From an uncultured Eggerthellaceae bacterium (GTDB taxonomy: Bacteria > Actinomycetota > Coriobacteriia > Coriobacteriales > Eggerthellaceae), in contig CAJTXX010000030.1 of the NCBI GenBank assembly GCA_910584145.1, positions 1-24,574 of the forward strand: DNA of 24,574 nt, read 5' to 3'. The translations under genes and the position numbers were made by a program. How positions within the stretch are numbered: position 1 is the first letter of the stretch; every line of letters begins with the position of its first letter. A model generated the notes under the pieces. It was not told the DNA's origin, did not search any database, and saw only the letters and a program-made list of their open reading frames with translations. Below are positions 1-8,402 of the stretch, piece by piece.

Positions 1-593
1 CCGGCGAGCAGGTTGAACAGCTGGTCGGTGCCGCCGAGCTCCACGTCGGCCTTGATGACCACGGAGTCGTAGGCCTGCATGACCGGGTAGAGGAATTCGT
101 GCAAACTGATCGGCTGGCCCGAGCTGTAGCGCTTCGTGAAATCGTCGCGCTCAAGGATGCGCGCCACGGTGAAATGCGACATGAGCTTCAGCAGCGCCTC
201 CATATCGAGGGACAGTATCCACTCGGAGTTGTAGCGCAGCGTGGTCTTGTCGGGGTCGAGCACCTTGAACGCCTGGTCGACGTAGGTCTGCGCGTTGCGG
301 TCGATCTCGGCTCGCGTGAGCTGCGGGCGGGTCGAGTTCCTGCCCGACGGGTCGCCGATGAGCGCGGTGCCGTCGCCGATGATGAGCGTCACCTGATGCC
401 CCAGGTCTTGGAACTGCCGCAGCTTGCGCAGCGGCACGGCGTGGCCCAGATGGATATCGGGTGCCGTGGGGTCGACCCCCAGCTTCACGTTGAGCGGCAC
501 GTCGCGGCGCAGCTTCTTCAGCAGCGCTTCCTCGGGGACGATCTGCGATGCGCCCGACCCTATGATGTGGAGTTGTTCTTCGGGCGATAGCAT
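1..593 (-). CDS. tyrS: Tyrosyl-tRNA synthetase, N-terminal part (runs off left edge)
   Basis: This is the catalytic half of a class I aminoacyl-tRNA synthetase that charges tRNA-Tyr with tyrosine in the cytoplasm. About 197 codons are visible; the C-terminal part lies beyond the left edge. Seen directly: the segment VKLGVDPTAPDIHLGH at residues 37-51 carries the HIGH signature as H48-L-G-H51, and the tyrosine/ATP-pocket motifs GDPSGR (80-85), YPVMQAYD (169-176) and GGTDQ (187-191) follow in the expected order. The start ATG at 593-591 is preceded by a purine-rich GGGAGAGGGGAG ribosome site. The U32 gene ends 57 bases upstream, and a TATAAT hexamer overlaps that gene's stop codon, so tyrS may have its own promoter besides readthrough. 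The KMSKS loop and S4-type tail cannot be seen. Identification is secure. Confidence 0.95.
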   Translation of the reverse strand, partial: MLSPEEQLHIIGSGASQIVPEEALLKKLRRDVPLNVKLGVDPTAPDIHLGHAVPLRKLRQFQDLGHQVTLIIGDGTALIGDPSGRNSTRPQLTRAEIDRNAQTYVDQAFKVLDPDKTTLRYNSEWILSLDMEALLKLMSHFTVARILERDDFTKRYSSGQPISLHEFLYPVMQAYDSVVIKADVELGGTDQLFNLLA

Positions 594-649
594 GCTCGCT
601 CCCCTCTCCCTTCGCGATGGTGGGCCGCATGGCCCCGGATAGAGCAGAG

Positions 650-655
650 ATTATA
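650..655 (-). promoter_or_regulatory. Candidate -10 element (TATAAT) for tyrS
   Basis: On the minus strand this reads TATAAT, a perfect sigma-70-type -10 hexamer in GC-rich sequence, followed by CTC. It overlaps the TAA stop of the U32 gene and would give a leader of about 50 bases before the tyrS ATG. No convincing -35 box lies 16-18 bases upstream, so support comes only from the hexamer and its position. Confidence 0.35.
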
Positions 656-3146
656 CAACACCGCGGAACATATGCCCGCTCGTGGCTCCTGCGACCTTGC
701 CCGGCACCTGCTCCCCTTCGGCCACCGCCGCGAGCGCATGGACCAGGCGGCCCGTGGCTTGCGCGGTCTGCTCGACATCCATCAGGGTGGCATCTATGAG
801 GAACAGGCTCACGCCTGCGCGCACGAGCTGCGGGAGCGCGCGCATCGCATCGAGCGGCACGCTGTTGTAGATATGACCGCGCCCGAGCGGATCGGTGACC
901 ACGGGGAATTCGAAGCCCTTCCGGTCGCGCAGGGTATGCGAGCGCGCGCGGCGCCCGCAGGTAGCGCACTGCTGATCGCAGGGGCCAGCTGCCATGAGCG
1001 GGCAATGCTCGCACACCATGAGCTCCTGCGCGCCGGCCATCTTGACGCCCACGGGTATGGGGCTCGCACCGGCGAGCTCTACCAGCTGCTCCAGGTTCAG
1101 CTCCGGCGAGAGCCAAGCAGCCTCGGCTCCCAGCTGCGCTGCGAAGCCCAGGCCGAGCGCATTCGTGATGGACATGCCCGCGCCCGCTTGCGGCAGCGCG
1201 CCGGCAGCGGCGGCGCGCACGAGGCCCGCGGCGCTCTCCACCAGCACGGGCTTGCCCGCGGCTAGGTATTCCCACGCATCGGCACCGAGCGCGGCTTCGC
1301 GCGAGGCGCCCTGCGCGCCGTGGCAGACCGACGGCATCTGGATGATGGCATCCTTCGGATACGGGGCTTGCCCTGCCTGCGGCTGGACCACGCCCTTCAA
1401 AGCAGCCTGCCCGCGGCGGTAGTTCAAAGCTGGCACATAGACGATATCGGCATGCGCGCGCTTGGCAGCACGGGCGCAGTCGGGATTCGTCGCCAAGACG
1501 CACGCGAGCAGCCGCGCAGGCTGCTCAGCGCGCTTCGGGCGCGCAGGTCGGATGCGCACCGGCCTGCGATGCGCCCAACGGGCGAGGATGCCCTCTTCGA
1601 GCCGTTCCAACGCTTCGGCGCGCGCATGATGCAGCTGCGAGAAGCCCATGCCCACGCCCGCTTGCAGATCGACCTCGAAGGAGCTTATCCGGAACGGCGT
1701 CTGGCCGATGCGGCCCACATGCTCGCGCACCTCATCGGCGCTTATCTCCTTCGAACGGGCCGCTTGCACCTCAGCTCCAGCAGCCTCTGCGGCGAAGCCC
1801 GCGCCTCCCGAGATGCCGTCGAGGCGGCGCGCTATGGAGCGGTCGGGCTCAGCGTGCGCCAGATCGGGCGGTGCGGTGCGAAAACCGACCTCGAGCGGAC
1901 GGCCCTCCTGCAAGACGGCCCTGCACGAAAGGGGTATGCGGGGCTCGAAGCGTTCGGCGCTGAACTGAGCATCGGCGCTGCGCACGCAGAACACCCGATC
2001 GCTCGGCCGGACGCGCGCGCAAGTGCCGTCAAGGCGCACGGATGCCCGGCTGCCCTGCATGGCGAAACCGGATGGGAGCACCATCGCGCAGCGCCCGCGC
2101 CCGGTCCAGAACTCGATCGCATCGCCCGCTCTGAGCGGATGCTCGCAGCGCACGGCGGCCACGCCGTCGCGCACCGCTTCAACGCGCCCGGCGAACGTGC
2201 CGCGATTGTTAGGGCGGTTGTAGCTCATGATCGCGTTGCCGCGCTCGCCTTCCAGATAGGCGGTGGTGAAGCCGCGCGAGAACACCGATTCGAGCGTGCG
2301 CCGCTCGGCGGCGGTGAGCGGGGCGGCGTCGCCGTCGAGCGCGCGGTCGACGACCTCGCGGTAGACGCGGGTGGCGCCGTATACGTATTCGGGGGATTTC
2401 ATGCGCCCCTCGATCTTGAATGAGGAGACGCCGGCCTCCATCAACTCGCCGATGAGGTCGGCTGCGCAGAGGTCCTTCGGTGAGAGCAGATGCTCGCCTG
2501 CGCCTTCGGCCACCTGCTTCCCCTCGCGCACGAGCGCATAGGGCAGGCGGCACGCCTGCGCGCAGAGGCCGCGGTTCGCGGAGCGCGAGCCGATCAGCGA
2601 CGACATGAGGCATTGGCCCGAATAGCACACGCAGAGCGCGCCGTGCACGAACGCCTCCGTCTCCATGCCGAGCTCACCGGCGAGCGCGCTGAGCGCCGCT
2701 ATCTCGCCGAGAGAGAGCTCGCGGGCGAGGGTCACGCGCGACGCACCGGCGAGCGCCGCTGCGCGCATGCCCCATTCATCATGCACATTCGCCTGGGTGG
2801 AGAGGTGCACCGCGCATCCAGGGAGCGCATCGGCGAGGGTGCGGGCGATGCCCATATCCGCCACGATGAGCGCATCGGCGCCGGCCTCATAGGCCGCCTG
2901 CGCGCATCGAAGCGCATCATCCACCTCTCCGGGCAGCACCGCGGTGTTGAGGGTGACGAACACGCGCACGCCGCGCAAATGCGCGTACCGGCATGCCTCG
3001 CGCAAGCTCTCCGGTGTGAAATTGCCGGCGTTGCGCCGGGCGTTGAATGCCTCCAAGCCCAGATAGACCGCATCGGCCCCGCCGCGCACGGCGGCATTCA
3101 GGGCCTCTGCATCCCCTGCTGGGCTGAGCAGCTCAGGTCGGGTCAT
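651..3146 (-). CDS. Peptidase U32 family protein (RlhA/DUF3656-like)
   Basis: An 831-residue U32-family protein. Characterised relatives (RlhA, TrhP, UbiU/UbiV) are Fe-S proteins that hydroxylate RNA or ubiquinone precursors; others are annotated as collagenase-like peptidases, so the substrate here is unknown. Seen: the N-terminus begins ELLSPAGDAEALNAAVRGGAD, the typical U32 barrel start. The family signature EAFVHGALCVCYSGQCLMSS spans residues 164-183, and the conserved cysteines C172, C179, C195 and C199 are candidate Fe-S ligands. A second Cys cluster (C712, C715, C723, C727, C730) sits near the C-terminus. The length fits the long form with a DUF3656-like middle region. The start ATG overlaps the lipoprotein stop (ATGA), implying translational coupling. 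An RNA-hydroxylating role is plausible given tyrS downstream, but that is inference. Confidence 0.85.
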   Translation of the reverse strand: MTRPELLSPAGDAEALNAAVRGGADAVYLGLEAFNARRNAGNFTPESLREACRYAHLRGVRVFVTLNTAVLPGEVDDALRCAQAAYEAGADALIVADMGIARTLADALPGCAVHLSTQANVHDEWGMRAAALAGASRVTLARELSLGEIAALSALAGELGMETEAFVHGALCVCYSGQCLMSSLIGSRSANRGLCAQACRLPYALVREGKQVAEGAGEHLLSPKDLCAADLIGELMEAGVSSFKIEGRMKSPEYVYGATRVYREVVDRALDGDAAPLTAAERRTLESVFSRGFTTAYLEGERGNAIMSYNRPNNRGTFAGRVEAVRDGVAAVRCEHPLRAGDAIEFWTGRGRCAMVLPSGFAMQGSRASVRLDGTCARVRPSDRVFCVRSADAQFSAERFEPRIPLSCRAVLQEGRPLEVGFRTAPPDLAHAEPDRSIARRLDGISGGAGFAAEAAGAEVQAARSKEISADEVREHVGRIGQTPFRISSFEVDLQAGVGMGFSQLHHARAEALERLEEGILARWAHRRPVRIRPARPKRAEQPARLLACVLATNPDCARAAKRAHADIVYVPALNYRRGQAALKGVVQPQAGQAPYPKDAIIQMPSVCHGAQGASREAALGADAWEYLAAGKPVLVESAAGLVRAAAAGALPQAGAGMSITNALGLGFAAQLGAEAAWLSPELNLEQLVELAGASPIPVGVKMAGAQELMVCEHCPLMAAGPCDQQCATCGRRARSHTLRDRKGFEFPVVTDPLGRGHIYNSVPLDAMRALPQLVRAGVSLFLIDATLMDVEQTAQATGRLVHALAAVAEGEQVPGKVAGATSGHMFRGVV

Positions 3147-3646
3147 TTCTGGAGCTCGGTGGCTTTCTGGTCAGTCGATGCGAGCAGGTCGATGGCTTCG
3201 TCGTAGCGCTTCTGTATCTTCTCGAGCTGCTCAGCATACGCATCGCTGTTGATGGGCGTCGTCGAGGATGCCACATCGTCATAGAGCGCGATATACGAGC
3301 CGAGGGCCTCTTCCAAGCCCTCGCATGCCTGCATGTAGCCGTCCTTGAGCTCGGTGAGGTCCTCGGGGGCCTCCTGCTCTTTCATCTTGCTGATGATCTG
3401 GAAGGCATCGTCTGCCTGGGTGCGCATGCCGACGGTATCATTGCGCGACACCGCGTCGGTGAACCCAGCCAGACGCTCGGACAGGTCGACGGACATCTGA
3501 TTGAGCGCCGACATGTACTGCCGGTTCTCGGCGACCTTATCGGTGTGCTCGGCGGGTTGCTGCTGAGGCATCGTGCAGCCGCCCAGTGCGAGGACGCACG
3601 CGATAGCGCAGCAGAGAACGGCAAGGCGCCGCAATGTTCCGGACAT
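3143..3646 (-). CDS. Small predicted lipoprotein of unknown function
   Basis: A 167-residue secreted lipoprotein that I do not recognise. Seen: basic start MSGTLRRL, a hydrophobic stretch (residues 9-21) and a lipobox ending LGGC with C24 as the lipidation site. A mature domain of about 140 residues follows, rich in Asp, Glu, Gln and Ala, with heptad-like patterns and probably all-helical. I chose the ATG at 3646 over an in-frame ATG 45 bases upstream because GGGAG lies 7 bases before it and it gives a normal signal peptide. The stop overlaps the U32 start (ATGA), so the two are co-translated. A TATAAT box stands about 35 bases upstream of the start. It is probably anchored on the outer face of the membrane. 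No enzymatic motif is visible. Confidence 0.75.
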   Translation of the reverse strand: MSGTLRRLAVLCCAIACVLALGGCTMPQQQPAEHTDKVAENRQYMSALNQMSVDLSERLAGFTDAVSRNDTVGMRTQADDAFQIISKMKEQEAPEDLTELKDGYMQACEGLEEALGSYIALYDDVASSTTPINSDAYAEQLEKIQKRYDEAIDLLASTDQKATELQK

Positions 3647-3679
3647 GGACACTCCCATCATACGGTTCAATCGAAGGCG

Positions 3680-3685
3680 ATTATA
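3680..3685 (-). promoter_or_regulatory. Candidate -10 element (TATAAT) for the lipoprotein-U32 operon
   Basis: The minus strand reads CAGTATAATCGC here, a perfect -10 hexamer. The predicted transcription start near 3673 gives a short leader of about 27 bases before the lipoprotein ATG. No good -35 box is present; an inverted repeat (3690-3710) occupies that region instead, which could mean activator or repressor control. Confidence 0.45.
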
Positions 3686-3689
3686 CTGC

Positions 3690-3710
3690 AACCGCCGAAG
3701 GGCAGCGGTT
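3690..3710 (-). repeat. Inverted repeat between the PBP gene and the lipoprotein promoter
   Basis: Arms AACCGC (3690-3695) and GCGGTT (3705-3710) are perfectly complementary around a 9-base loop. The repeat starts 33 bases past the PBP stop on the minus strand and lies directly upstream of TATAAT at 3680-3685. It could be a factor-independent terminator lacking a clear U-tract, or an operator over the -35 position. The sequence does not decide. Confidence 0.4.
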
Positions 3711-3742
3711 CACAGGCGCGTTACAGAGCGCCCGAGCGAGCG

Positions 3743-5914
3743 CTAGCCCGCTGCTGTGCTGGCGCCAGAGCTTCCCCCACCGGAGGGCTTCGTCGGCTTA
3801 TCTCCGGCGGATGTGGAGCTCGATGAGGAGCTGGAAGAGCCAGGCTTGGGCTTCTTCGCCTCTTCCTCGGCTTTCTTCTTGGCTTCCTCTTCTTCCTTCT
3901 TCTTCGCCTCTTCCTCGGCTTTCTTCTTGGCTTCCTCTTCGGCGGCGCGCACCCAGGAGCCCTTGCCGATATGGTTCTTCTCGTCGATGTAATTCGCCTG
4001 GTACTTGGGCTGCCCCGCAGTGGGCCACTGGCGTATCTCCTCGCCTTCGAGGACGGCGTTCATGAAGGCGGCGAAGGCGCTCGCCACCGTGGTGTTCACC
4101 GCGCGCGCTTCCTCGTAGGTGGGGGCGCGGTCGCCCAGCCAGAGGGCGACGGACATCTGCGGGGTGACGCCCACGAACCAGCTGTCCTTGTTATCGTCAG
4201 TGGTGCCGGTCTTGCCTGCGACGGGCTGCGCCGAGGCCAGGCGCGCATCGGTGCCGGTACCCGTGGATATGACGCCCTCCATGACCTTGAGCGCCGCGAC
4301 GGCGACCTCCTCGTCGATGACGCGCTCGCCCTCAGGGTCGGAGTTATCGACGATCACGTTGCCCTTGCGGTCTTTGATCTGCAGGATGCACTCGGGATCG
4401 TAATGCGTGCCCCCGTTGGCGATGGTGGCGTAAGCGTCGGCCATCTCCAGCGGGTTCACCGACGAGATGCCCAGCGTGATGCCGGCGACATCCTGGATAT
4501 CAGATTGCACGCCGAGGCGATGGGCGACATCGACCACGCTATCGACGCCCACCGACATGATGAGCCGCATGAAGGCGGTGTTGGACGACACGGCGAACGC
4601 GGAGCTGATCGAGCGCGTGCCGTAGTCTGAGTAGCCGAAATTGTGCACTGATTGGTCGGTGCCCTCCACCTTGTAGTACTTTCCCGCATCGATGACGGTG
4701 GCGGGGTCGATGCCCTCTTCGAGGGCCGCTATGAGGGTGAATGTCTTGAACGAGGAGCCGGGCTGCCTGCCAGAGCCGCCCTCGCCCGTCGCCATGTTGA
4801 CCTGCTCGGAATCGTAGGAGGCGTCATCGCCGCCTACCATGGCGCGGATATAGCCGTTATCGGGCTCGATGGCAGCCAGCGCCACCTCGAAGCCCTCGCC
4901 TGCCTGCGCCTCCTTCGCATCGGCCGCAGCCTCGGCTGCCGCCTGATCGTCCACGTCGAGCGTGGTGATGATCTCAAGGCCGCCAGAGAACAGATCGGCG
5001 GTGCTGAAACCGTACTTGCCGTTCTCGCTCATGAGCTGGTTGCGCACGTAGCTGGTGAAGTACGGGTATGCCTTGATGCCCGTCATGGAGGGCTCGGTCG
5101 GGTTGAGGACGAGCTCCTCGGCCTTGGCAGCCTCTGCCTCGGCGGCGCTCACATAGCCGTTCGACACCATGCGGTCCAGCACGAGGTTCCTGCGCGCGAG
5201 GCAGTTCGACGGGCTGTTGATGGGATTGTTGTACGTAGGCGACTGGGGTATGCCCACGAGGGTGGCCGCTTCCGCCAGCGTGAGCTCGTCGGCGTTCTTC
5301 GAGAAGTAGCGCTCGGAGGCTGCCTGTATGCCGTAGGCGCCCGAACCGTAGTTGATGGTGTTCAGATACATCAGCAGGACCTCGTCCTTGCCGTACGTCT
5401 CTTCCAGCTTCAACGCCAGATATATCTCGCGCAGCTTGCGCTTGAACGAGATATCGGTCATCTCCTCGGAGAGGATGGTGTTGCGCACCAGCTGCTGGGT
5501 GATGGTGGAGGCGCCCTCGAGCGCGCCGCCGGTGAGGTTGTTCACCAATGCGCGAGCAGCGCCCATCGGGTCGAAGCCGCTATGGGTGTAGAAGCGCTCG
5601 TCCTCGGTGGCCACCGTCCCGTTCTTGACGTAATCGGATATGGCGTCCATCTCCACCGGCTCGCGGTTCTCCAGCTGGAACTCCGCGAGGACGGTCGTGC
5701 CGTCCGAAGCGTAGACCACCGATGTGGCCGATGTGTTGAAAGCATCTGAATCGGTATAGTCGGGCAGGTCTTCCAGCCAAGTGCTGGCGAGCGCTGTTAT
5801 CCCGAACGTGAACGATAAGCCGACAGCTACCAAGATGGCGAGGATGGAGAGCGCTATCGTCTTGCCGTTCCTCTTCTTGATGTGGTAGCGTCCCTTAACG
5901 GCGCGTGAACTCAC
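3743..5914 (-). CDS. Class A penicillin-binding protein (bifunctional transglycosylase/transpeptidase)
   Basis: A 723-residue PBP1A-type enzyme that polymerises and crosslinks peptidoglycan outside the membrane. In order: a basic cytoplasmic tail, one membrane helix (about residues 19-44), a GT51 transglycosylase with the catalytic-Glu motif TEDERFYTHSGFD (103-115), EGASTITQQLVRN (133-145) and KRKLREIYLALKLE (158-171), then a transpeptidase with SSFK (S387 nucleophile), SSN (443-445) and KTG (568-570). All catalytic motifs are intact. The tail (656-723) is a Glu/Lys repeat, then a poly-Ser run and a Gly/Ser/Thr/Pro end. I chose the GTG at 5914 because AAGGAG lies 5 bases upstream; the ATGs further out lack a ribosome site and one overlaps a likely -10 box. 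It is divergent from the glutamate-cysteine ligase. The exact subtype (PonA or PbpF type) is not certain. Confidence 0.93.
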   Translation of the reverse strand: MSSRAVKGRYHIKKRNGKTIALSILAILVAVGLSFTFGITALASTWLEDLPDYTDSDAFNTSATSVVYASDGTTVLAEFQLENREPVEMDAISDYVKNGTVATEDERFYTHSGFDPMGAARALVNNLTGGALEGASTITQQLVRNTILSEEMTDISFKRKLREIYLALKLEETYGKDEVLLMYLNTINYGSGAYGIQAASERYFSKNADELTLAEAATLVGIPQSPTYNNPINSPSNCLARRNLVLDRMVSNGYVSAAEAEAAKAEELVLNPTEPSMTGIKAYPYFTSYVRNQLMSENGKYGFSTADLFSGGLEIITTLDVDDQAAAEAAADAKEAQAGEGFEVALAAIEPDNGYIRAMVGGDDASYDSEQVNMATGEGGSGRQPGSSFKTFTLIAALEEGIDPATVIDAGKYYKVEGTDQSVHNFGYSDYGTRSISSAFAVSSNTAFMRLIMSVGVDSVVDVAHRLGVQSDIQDVAGITLGISSVNPLEMADAYATIANGGTHYDPECILQIKDRKGNVIVDNSDPEGERVIDEEVAVAALKVMEGVISTGTGTDARLASAQPVAGKTGTTDDNKDSWFVGVTPQMSVALWLGDRAPTYEEARAVNTTVASAFAAFMNAVLEGEEIRQWPTAGQPKYQANYIDEKNHIGKGSWVRAAEEEAKKKAEEEAKKKEEEEAKKKAEEEAKKPKPGSSSSSSSSTSAGDKPTKPSGGGSSGASTAAG
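3851..3940. repeat. Tandem 48-bp repeat inside the PBP C-terminal tail
   Basis: Two identical 42-base copies occupy 3851-3892 and 3899-3940, separated by TTCCTT, giving a 48-base period. They encode a 16-residue Glu/Lys/Ala unit. Because the period is a multiple of three, slippage or recombination would change tail length without breaking the frame. Confidence 0.9.
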
Positions 5915-5942
5915 ACATGCTCCTTCGTACGGTTTCCGGTTC

Positions 5943-5948
5943 ATTCTA
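5943..5948 (-). promoter_or_regulatory. Candidate -10 element (TAGAAT) for the PBP gene
   Basis: The minus strand reads GATAGAATG. TAGAAT differs from the consensus at one position and would start transcription near 5936, leaving about 22 bases that contain the AAGGAG site and the GTG start at 5914. This placement rules out the upstream ATG at 5944 as a start. No -35 consensus is visible. Confidence 0.35.
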
Positions 5949-6157
5949 TCATCGGCGAGCGTCCCGGTGGTTTCCGGGGATGCGATCGGGCGATTATGCG
6001 CCATTTCTCCATGCTAGGCAGCGCCGATGCGCGCGGCGCGCAGCCTCCGAGGTTGCCGTTCGGATACAGCGGGGCGCACGAGCGCGATACGGTGGTACGA
6101 TTGCCCGGAGAGCACAGGGGCCGCGCTGAGCGCGCAGCCCGCATCGAGAGGACGAGC

Positions 6158-7432
6158 ATGACCGCGAACCATCAGCCGGCGCGCAGCGCCAACATCGCAG
6201 CTATCAGCGACTACTACCGCAGCGGCATCAAAGAGCGCGCGACGCGATTGGGCATCGAGATCGAGCATACCCTGGTGCACCCGGACGGCTCGCAGGTGTC
6301 CTATGAGGGGGCATGCGGTGCGAAAGGGCTGCTCGCCGCGCTCGCCGAGACGTTCCCTGAGCCGATGATGGACGGCGAGGATGTGATCGGCATGGCGGCC
6401 GACCGCAAGACGGTCACGCTCGAACCAGCCGCGCAGGTGGAGCTGTCTGCGGGCCCCTTCGAGGACCTCGTCGCAGCCAAAGCCTGCATCGACGGATTCG
6501 AGGAAGAGCTCGCCGAGGCGGGGCGCAGCTGCGGCATCGAGGTGCTGACCCCCGGCTACCACCCCACCACGCGCGCTGTCGATCTGAAGATCATCCCCAA
6601 ACGGCGCTATGCCATCATGAACGGATACCTCGGGGCCATCTCCATGTTCGGCATCTGCATGATGCGCGGGAGCGCAGCCACGCAGGTCTCTATCGACTAC
6701 ACCTCTGAGGCAGACTGCCTCCGGAAGCTGCGGCTGGCGAACGCATGCGTGCCGATCCTCTCCCTCATGTGCGACAACTCCCCCGTATTCGAGGCGCAGC
6801 CGCGCCGCCATCAGCTCGTGCGCACCGAGATCTGGCAGAAGTGCGACCCCGACCGATGCGGGATAGTGCCCGGCTCCATGGATGCCGGATTCTCCTTGGC
6901 CGACCACGCTGCCTACATCTTGGACACTCCAGCGCTCGTAGCGAAAGTGGACGGGGTCGACGAGCTGTGCACGCAGACGTTCGGCGAGCTGTTCGCGGAG
7001 CGGGTGATGAGCGAGGCCGACATCGAGCACGCTCTCTCCATGTTCTTCAACGACGTGCGCCTGAAGCGCTACATCGAGATCAGGCCCGCTGACGCGATGC
7101 CATCGGACTACGTCGCGGCTTATGCGGCCCTCATCAAAGGGCTGTTCTACGATGAGGGCTCGCTCGCGCAGATGGATGCCCTCTTCGATGGCGTCACCCG
7201 CGCCGACATCGAACGGGCGAAAGCTGCGCTGATGGAGAGCGGCTACCGAGCGCGCGTCTACGGGCACCCTGTCTCGGAGCTGGCAGACGAGCTCGTGAGC
7301 ATCGCGTCTACCGCTCTCGACGAGCGCGAGCGCGCCCTGCTCGACCCGCTCGCCGAGCTCGTCGCGCACCGTCATACGCTAGCCGACATCGCCGAAGCGG
7401 AGCACAGCGCGTCTTCTCCTGCAGACCGCTGA
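6158..7432 (+). CDS. Glutamate-cysteine ligase family protein (GCS2-type)
   Basis: A 424-residue member of the carboxylate-amine ligase/GCS2 family, which joins the gamma-carboxyl of glutamate to the amine of cysteine (or another amine) using ATP. Seen: GIEIEH (32-37), the usual first strand with the metal-binding Glu; an AQVELSAGPF segment; KIIPKRRYAIMNGYL; and a C-terminal half with GSMDAGFSLADHAAY and KRYIEIRPADAMPSDY, all family-typical. Start ATG 6158 is preceded by AGAGGA; upstream in-frame ATGs lack a ribosome site. No glutathione synthetase or ergothioneine gene accompanies it, so the product could be gamma-glutamylcysteine itself or another gamma-glutamyl amide. It is one of only two plus-strand genes here and is transcribed divergently from the PBP gene across a 243-base gap. 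Confidence 0.85.
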   Translation: MTANHQPARSANIAAISDYYRSGIKERATRLGIEIEHTLVHPDGSQVSYEGACGAKGLLAALAETFPEPMMDGEDVIGMAADRKTVTLEPAAQVELSAGPFEDLVAAKACIDGFEEELAEAGRSCGIEVLTPGYHPTTRAVDLKIIPKRRYAIMNGYLGAISMFGICMMRGSAATQVSIDYTSEADCLRKLRLANACVPILSLMCDNSPVFEAQPRRHQLVRTEIWQKCDPDRCGIVPGSMDAGFSLADHAAYILDTPALVAKVDGVDELCTQTFGELFAERVMSEADIEHALSMFFNDVRLKRYIEIRPADAMPSDYVAAYAALIKGLFYDEGSLAQMDALFDGVTRADIERAKAALMESGYRARVYGHPVSELADELVSIASTALDERERALLDPLAELVAHRHTLADIAEAEHSASSPADR

Positions 7433-7458
7433 ACCGCAGCGCGCCCGGACCCCAGCGG

Positions 7459-7474
7459 GCTCCCCGAAGGGAGC
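7459..7474. terminator. Stable hairpin between convergent genes
   Basis: Arms GCTCCC and GGGAGC form a perfect 6-bp stem. On the minus-strand transcript the loop is a UUCG tetraloop closed by C-G, an unusually stable form. It lies between the stops of the ligase (7432) and the hypothetical gene (7482). Neither side has a U-tract, so it may protect mRNA ends rather than terminate by itself. Confidence 0.35.
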
Positions 7475-7481
7475 GCATAGC

Positions 7482-8270
7482 TCAGCATGCCCGCACGAGC
7501 GCGCTCGCCGCGCCGATGGCTGAGAGCCAGCTGTTGTAATTGAGCAGCTCCTCGAATGAGCCGAGCTTGGCCTCATATGCCGCATCGGGACTGGGAGCGG
7601 GCATAGCGTGGGCATACCCCCTCTCTGCCATGCGCGCCCAGTCCACCCCGAAGCCCCGGTAGGTCATGCTCCAGAGCACATGGCTCACCGACATGGCCGC
7701 TTCGGTGGGCGTCAAGCCCGCGGGGAGCCACATCCGGCAGCCGAGCACCTCCGGCCACGGCGCATCAGCTAGATCGAGGCCCTCGGAGCATATCCCGTCC
7801 AAGAGCTCCGCGCCGGGCATGCTCCCCGAGACCAGCGCATCGAGGAGGGTATCGAGCGCCGCAGGCGATGCCTGGTACCCACCGAGCCCCTCTATGAGCG
7901 GAGCTGCGGCAGCGAGCCGCTCGACATCGACCAAGGCCGCCCCTACCGATCGCCCGAAGGCGCCGGCGCCGATGCGGGAAAAGCGCTGCAAGGGGACGAT
8001 CAGATACGGCGCATAGGCGCGCGCATCGGGCGGTATCTCAGCTATGAGCTCCACGACCGCCGATACGCGCGACACCAGCATGCCCCACGCCGCGCCTTCC
8101 AGAGCAGCCACGCCAGGATCCCAGCCAGCCTGGCCGACCAGGATATGCTCGGCGAGCATAGCTGGGTCGGTGCCGCAGATAGCGTCCTTCACGCTCTTGA
8201 TATCGGATGGCCTGACCTCCACCTCGGCCAGGCAGAACTGCCGAATGCTCCGCTGATCCCGTACAGACAT
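7482..8270 (-). CDS. Hypothetical Ala-rich protein, 262 residues
   Basis: I do not recognise this gene. It encodes a soluble-looking, Ala/Leu-rich, probably helical protein with no signal peptide or membrane segment. Distinct features are the N-terminal RDQRSIRQFCLAEVEVRPSD, a central Ala/Leu-rich helical region (about residues 58-135), a WPEVLGCRMWLPAGLTP patch (around residue 170) and a Trp-containing C-terminal end ending in Cys. The ATG at 8270 is the first in-frame ATG; GGAAG and AGG purines lie upstream at loose spacing, so a non-ATG start slightly upstream is possible. A probable extended -10 promoter with two dyads lies about 130 bases upstream. A helical chaperone of the TorD type was considered because of its size and composition, but no TorD motif is visible. 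Codon use matches its neighbours, so it is very likely a real gene. Confidence 0.65.
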   Translation of the reverse strand: MSVRDQRSIRQFCLAEVEVRPSDIKSVKDAICGTDPAMLAEHILVGQAGWDPGVAALEGAAWGMLVSRVSAVVELIAEIPPDARAYAPYLIVPLQRFSRIGAGAFGRSVGAALVDVERLAAAAPLIEGLGGYQASPAALDTLLDALVSGSMPGAELLDGICSEGLDLADAPWPEVLGCRMWLPAGLTPTEAAMSVSHVLWSMTYRGFGVDWARMAERGYAHAMPAPSPDAAYEAKLGSFEELLNYNSWLSAIGAASALVRAC

Positions 8271-8402
8271 GACAGCACCTGCTTCCTTCGCTTCCCTATG
8301 CGGCGAGGATCTTGCAAGCGTTGTATGGGCGCCGCGGGAAGCACGGCGCCGGCGCGGACGCTCTCATAGAGGGAGAGGCGCTTGCACTGGCTCATGGGCT
8401 CC

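Noticed and set aside
151..1503. A 450-codon minus-strand frame over the tyrS-U32 junction
   Set aside because: It overlaps two confident genes in another frame and its translation is Arg/Ala-rich with no motif.
7482..8270. Assignment of the 262-residue protein as a TorD/DmsD chaperone
   Set aside because: Size and helical composition fit loosely, but no TorD motif and no adjacent molybdoenzyme gene is present.
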